Part shown: one piece after another, positions 14,422-14,638 of the stretch
How positions within the stretch are numbered: the first letter of the stretch is position 1
Layout: the number at the start of each line of letters is the position of its first letter
DNA from: Actinomycetes bacterium
Lineage (GTDB): Bacteria > Actinomycetota > Acidimicrobiia > Acidimicrobiales > RAAP-2
Assembly: GCA_021787255.1 (NCBI GenBank)
Contig: JAJYMD010000417.1
Coordinates: 8,593 to 23,230, forward strand
Length of the DNA: 14,638 nucleotides
Reading direction: 5' to 3'
Made by a program: the position numbers and the translations under genes
Notes under the pieces: model-generated
What the model saw: only the letters and a program-made list of their open reading frames with translations
Databases searched by the model: none
Told to the model about the DNA's origin: nothing

Positions 14422-14638
14422 CCCGGGGCAAAGCCTTGACCCGAGGGCGTCCCCTCTCGAAAGGCATGAGCAGATTGGGGGCGATCGCGGCCGACATGCA
14501 CAGCTCGGCCAGCCTCGAGATCTTCCAGCCGGCCGCGTCCAGAGGCTCTCGGGCTACGACCCTCGCCCCCACAGCCGGGCCGACGCACGCTCAGCTCCTT
14601 CGCTCATCGCAGCGAGCTTGGCCCAGGCAATAGATCGG
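14422..14638. other. No recognisable gene
   Basis: Several short frames cross this stretch on both strands. The most protein-like is a minus-strand GTG frame from 14572 (70 codons, ending at 14360), with a plausible helical start but a Pro/Gly-rich end running through the hairpin. Another ends RSIAWAKLAAMSEGAE and so on at about 14554 and could be the tail of a gene beyond the edge. Neither matches a family I know. Confidence 0.4.

Noticed and set aside
14360..14572. A 70-codon minus-strand frame upstream of mazF as the antitoxin
   Set aside because: It shows no ribbon-helix-helix or MazE pattern. Its second half is Pro/Gly-rich translation of the GC hairpin, and it ends 70 bp short of the toxin start.

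Overview
The window is high-GC DNA with dense, mostly well-spaced genes, frequent GTG starts and long spurious open frames on the non-coding strands. This fits an actinomycete. The gene set points to Actinomycetota, perhaps the Acidimicrobiia, but this is inference: a PHP-type DnaE, cell-wall-binding-2 repeats, an Rv0571c-type phosphoribosyltransferase-hydrolase fusion, and GGGAC-type boxes like those of the mycobacterial DosR regulon. No rRNA, tRNA or CRISPR array was seen.

Layout. On the minus strand at the left edge is the first part of an HU-type DNA-binding protein gene (1-76). It has its own promoter and a 15-bp tandem repeat in its leader. Upstream of it lies dnaE (275-5143), the replicative DNA polymerase III alpha subunit, interrupted by an in-frame 408-residue intein. 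The intein keeps its splicing residues, but its LAGLIDADG endonuclease appears dead. A 353-bp divergent gap follows. Two plus-strand genes come next: a secreted protein joining a G1 (eqolisin-type) glutamic peptidase to three cell-wall-binding-2 repeats (5497-7614), and an M24 'pita-bread' protein with one metal ligand replaced (7665-8975). Facing them on the minus strand is an enolase-superfamily o-succinylbenzoate synthase / N-acylamino acid racemase (9018-10199). Behind it is the phosphoribosyltransferase + dienelactone-hydrolase-like fusion (10275-11615).

The fusion is divergent from a PRPP synthetase gene (11784-12743). The 168-bp region between the two start codons carries two DosR/DevR-like boxes, one about 51-54 bp before each start. 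One enzyme family makes PRPP and the other is built to bind it, so the pair looks like a co-regulated PRPP module, possibly induced by hypoxia or redox stress. To the right is a convergent alpha/beta hydrolase (12847-13731). It is followed by a mazF toxin gene broken by a single-base frameshift (13938-14287), whose upstream partner antitoxin is not intact. The last ~220 bp hold a strong GC hairpin at their boundary and no gene that I recognise.

The most noteworthy points are the symmetric DosR-like divergent promoter over a PRPP pair, the dnaE intein with both endonuclease aspartates replaced by glycine, the peptidase G1-CWB2 architecture, the M24 protein with Asp to Cys at a metal site, and the frameshifted mazF.
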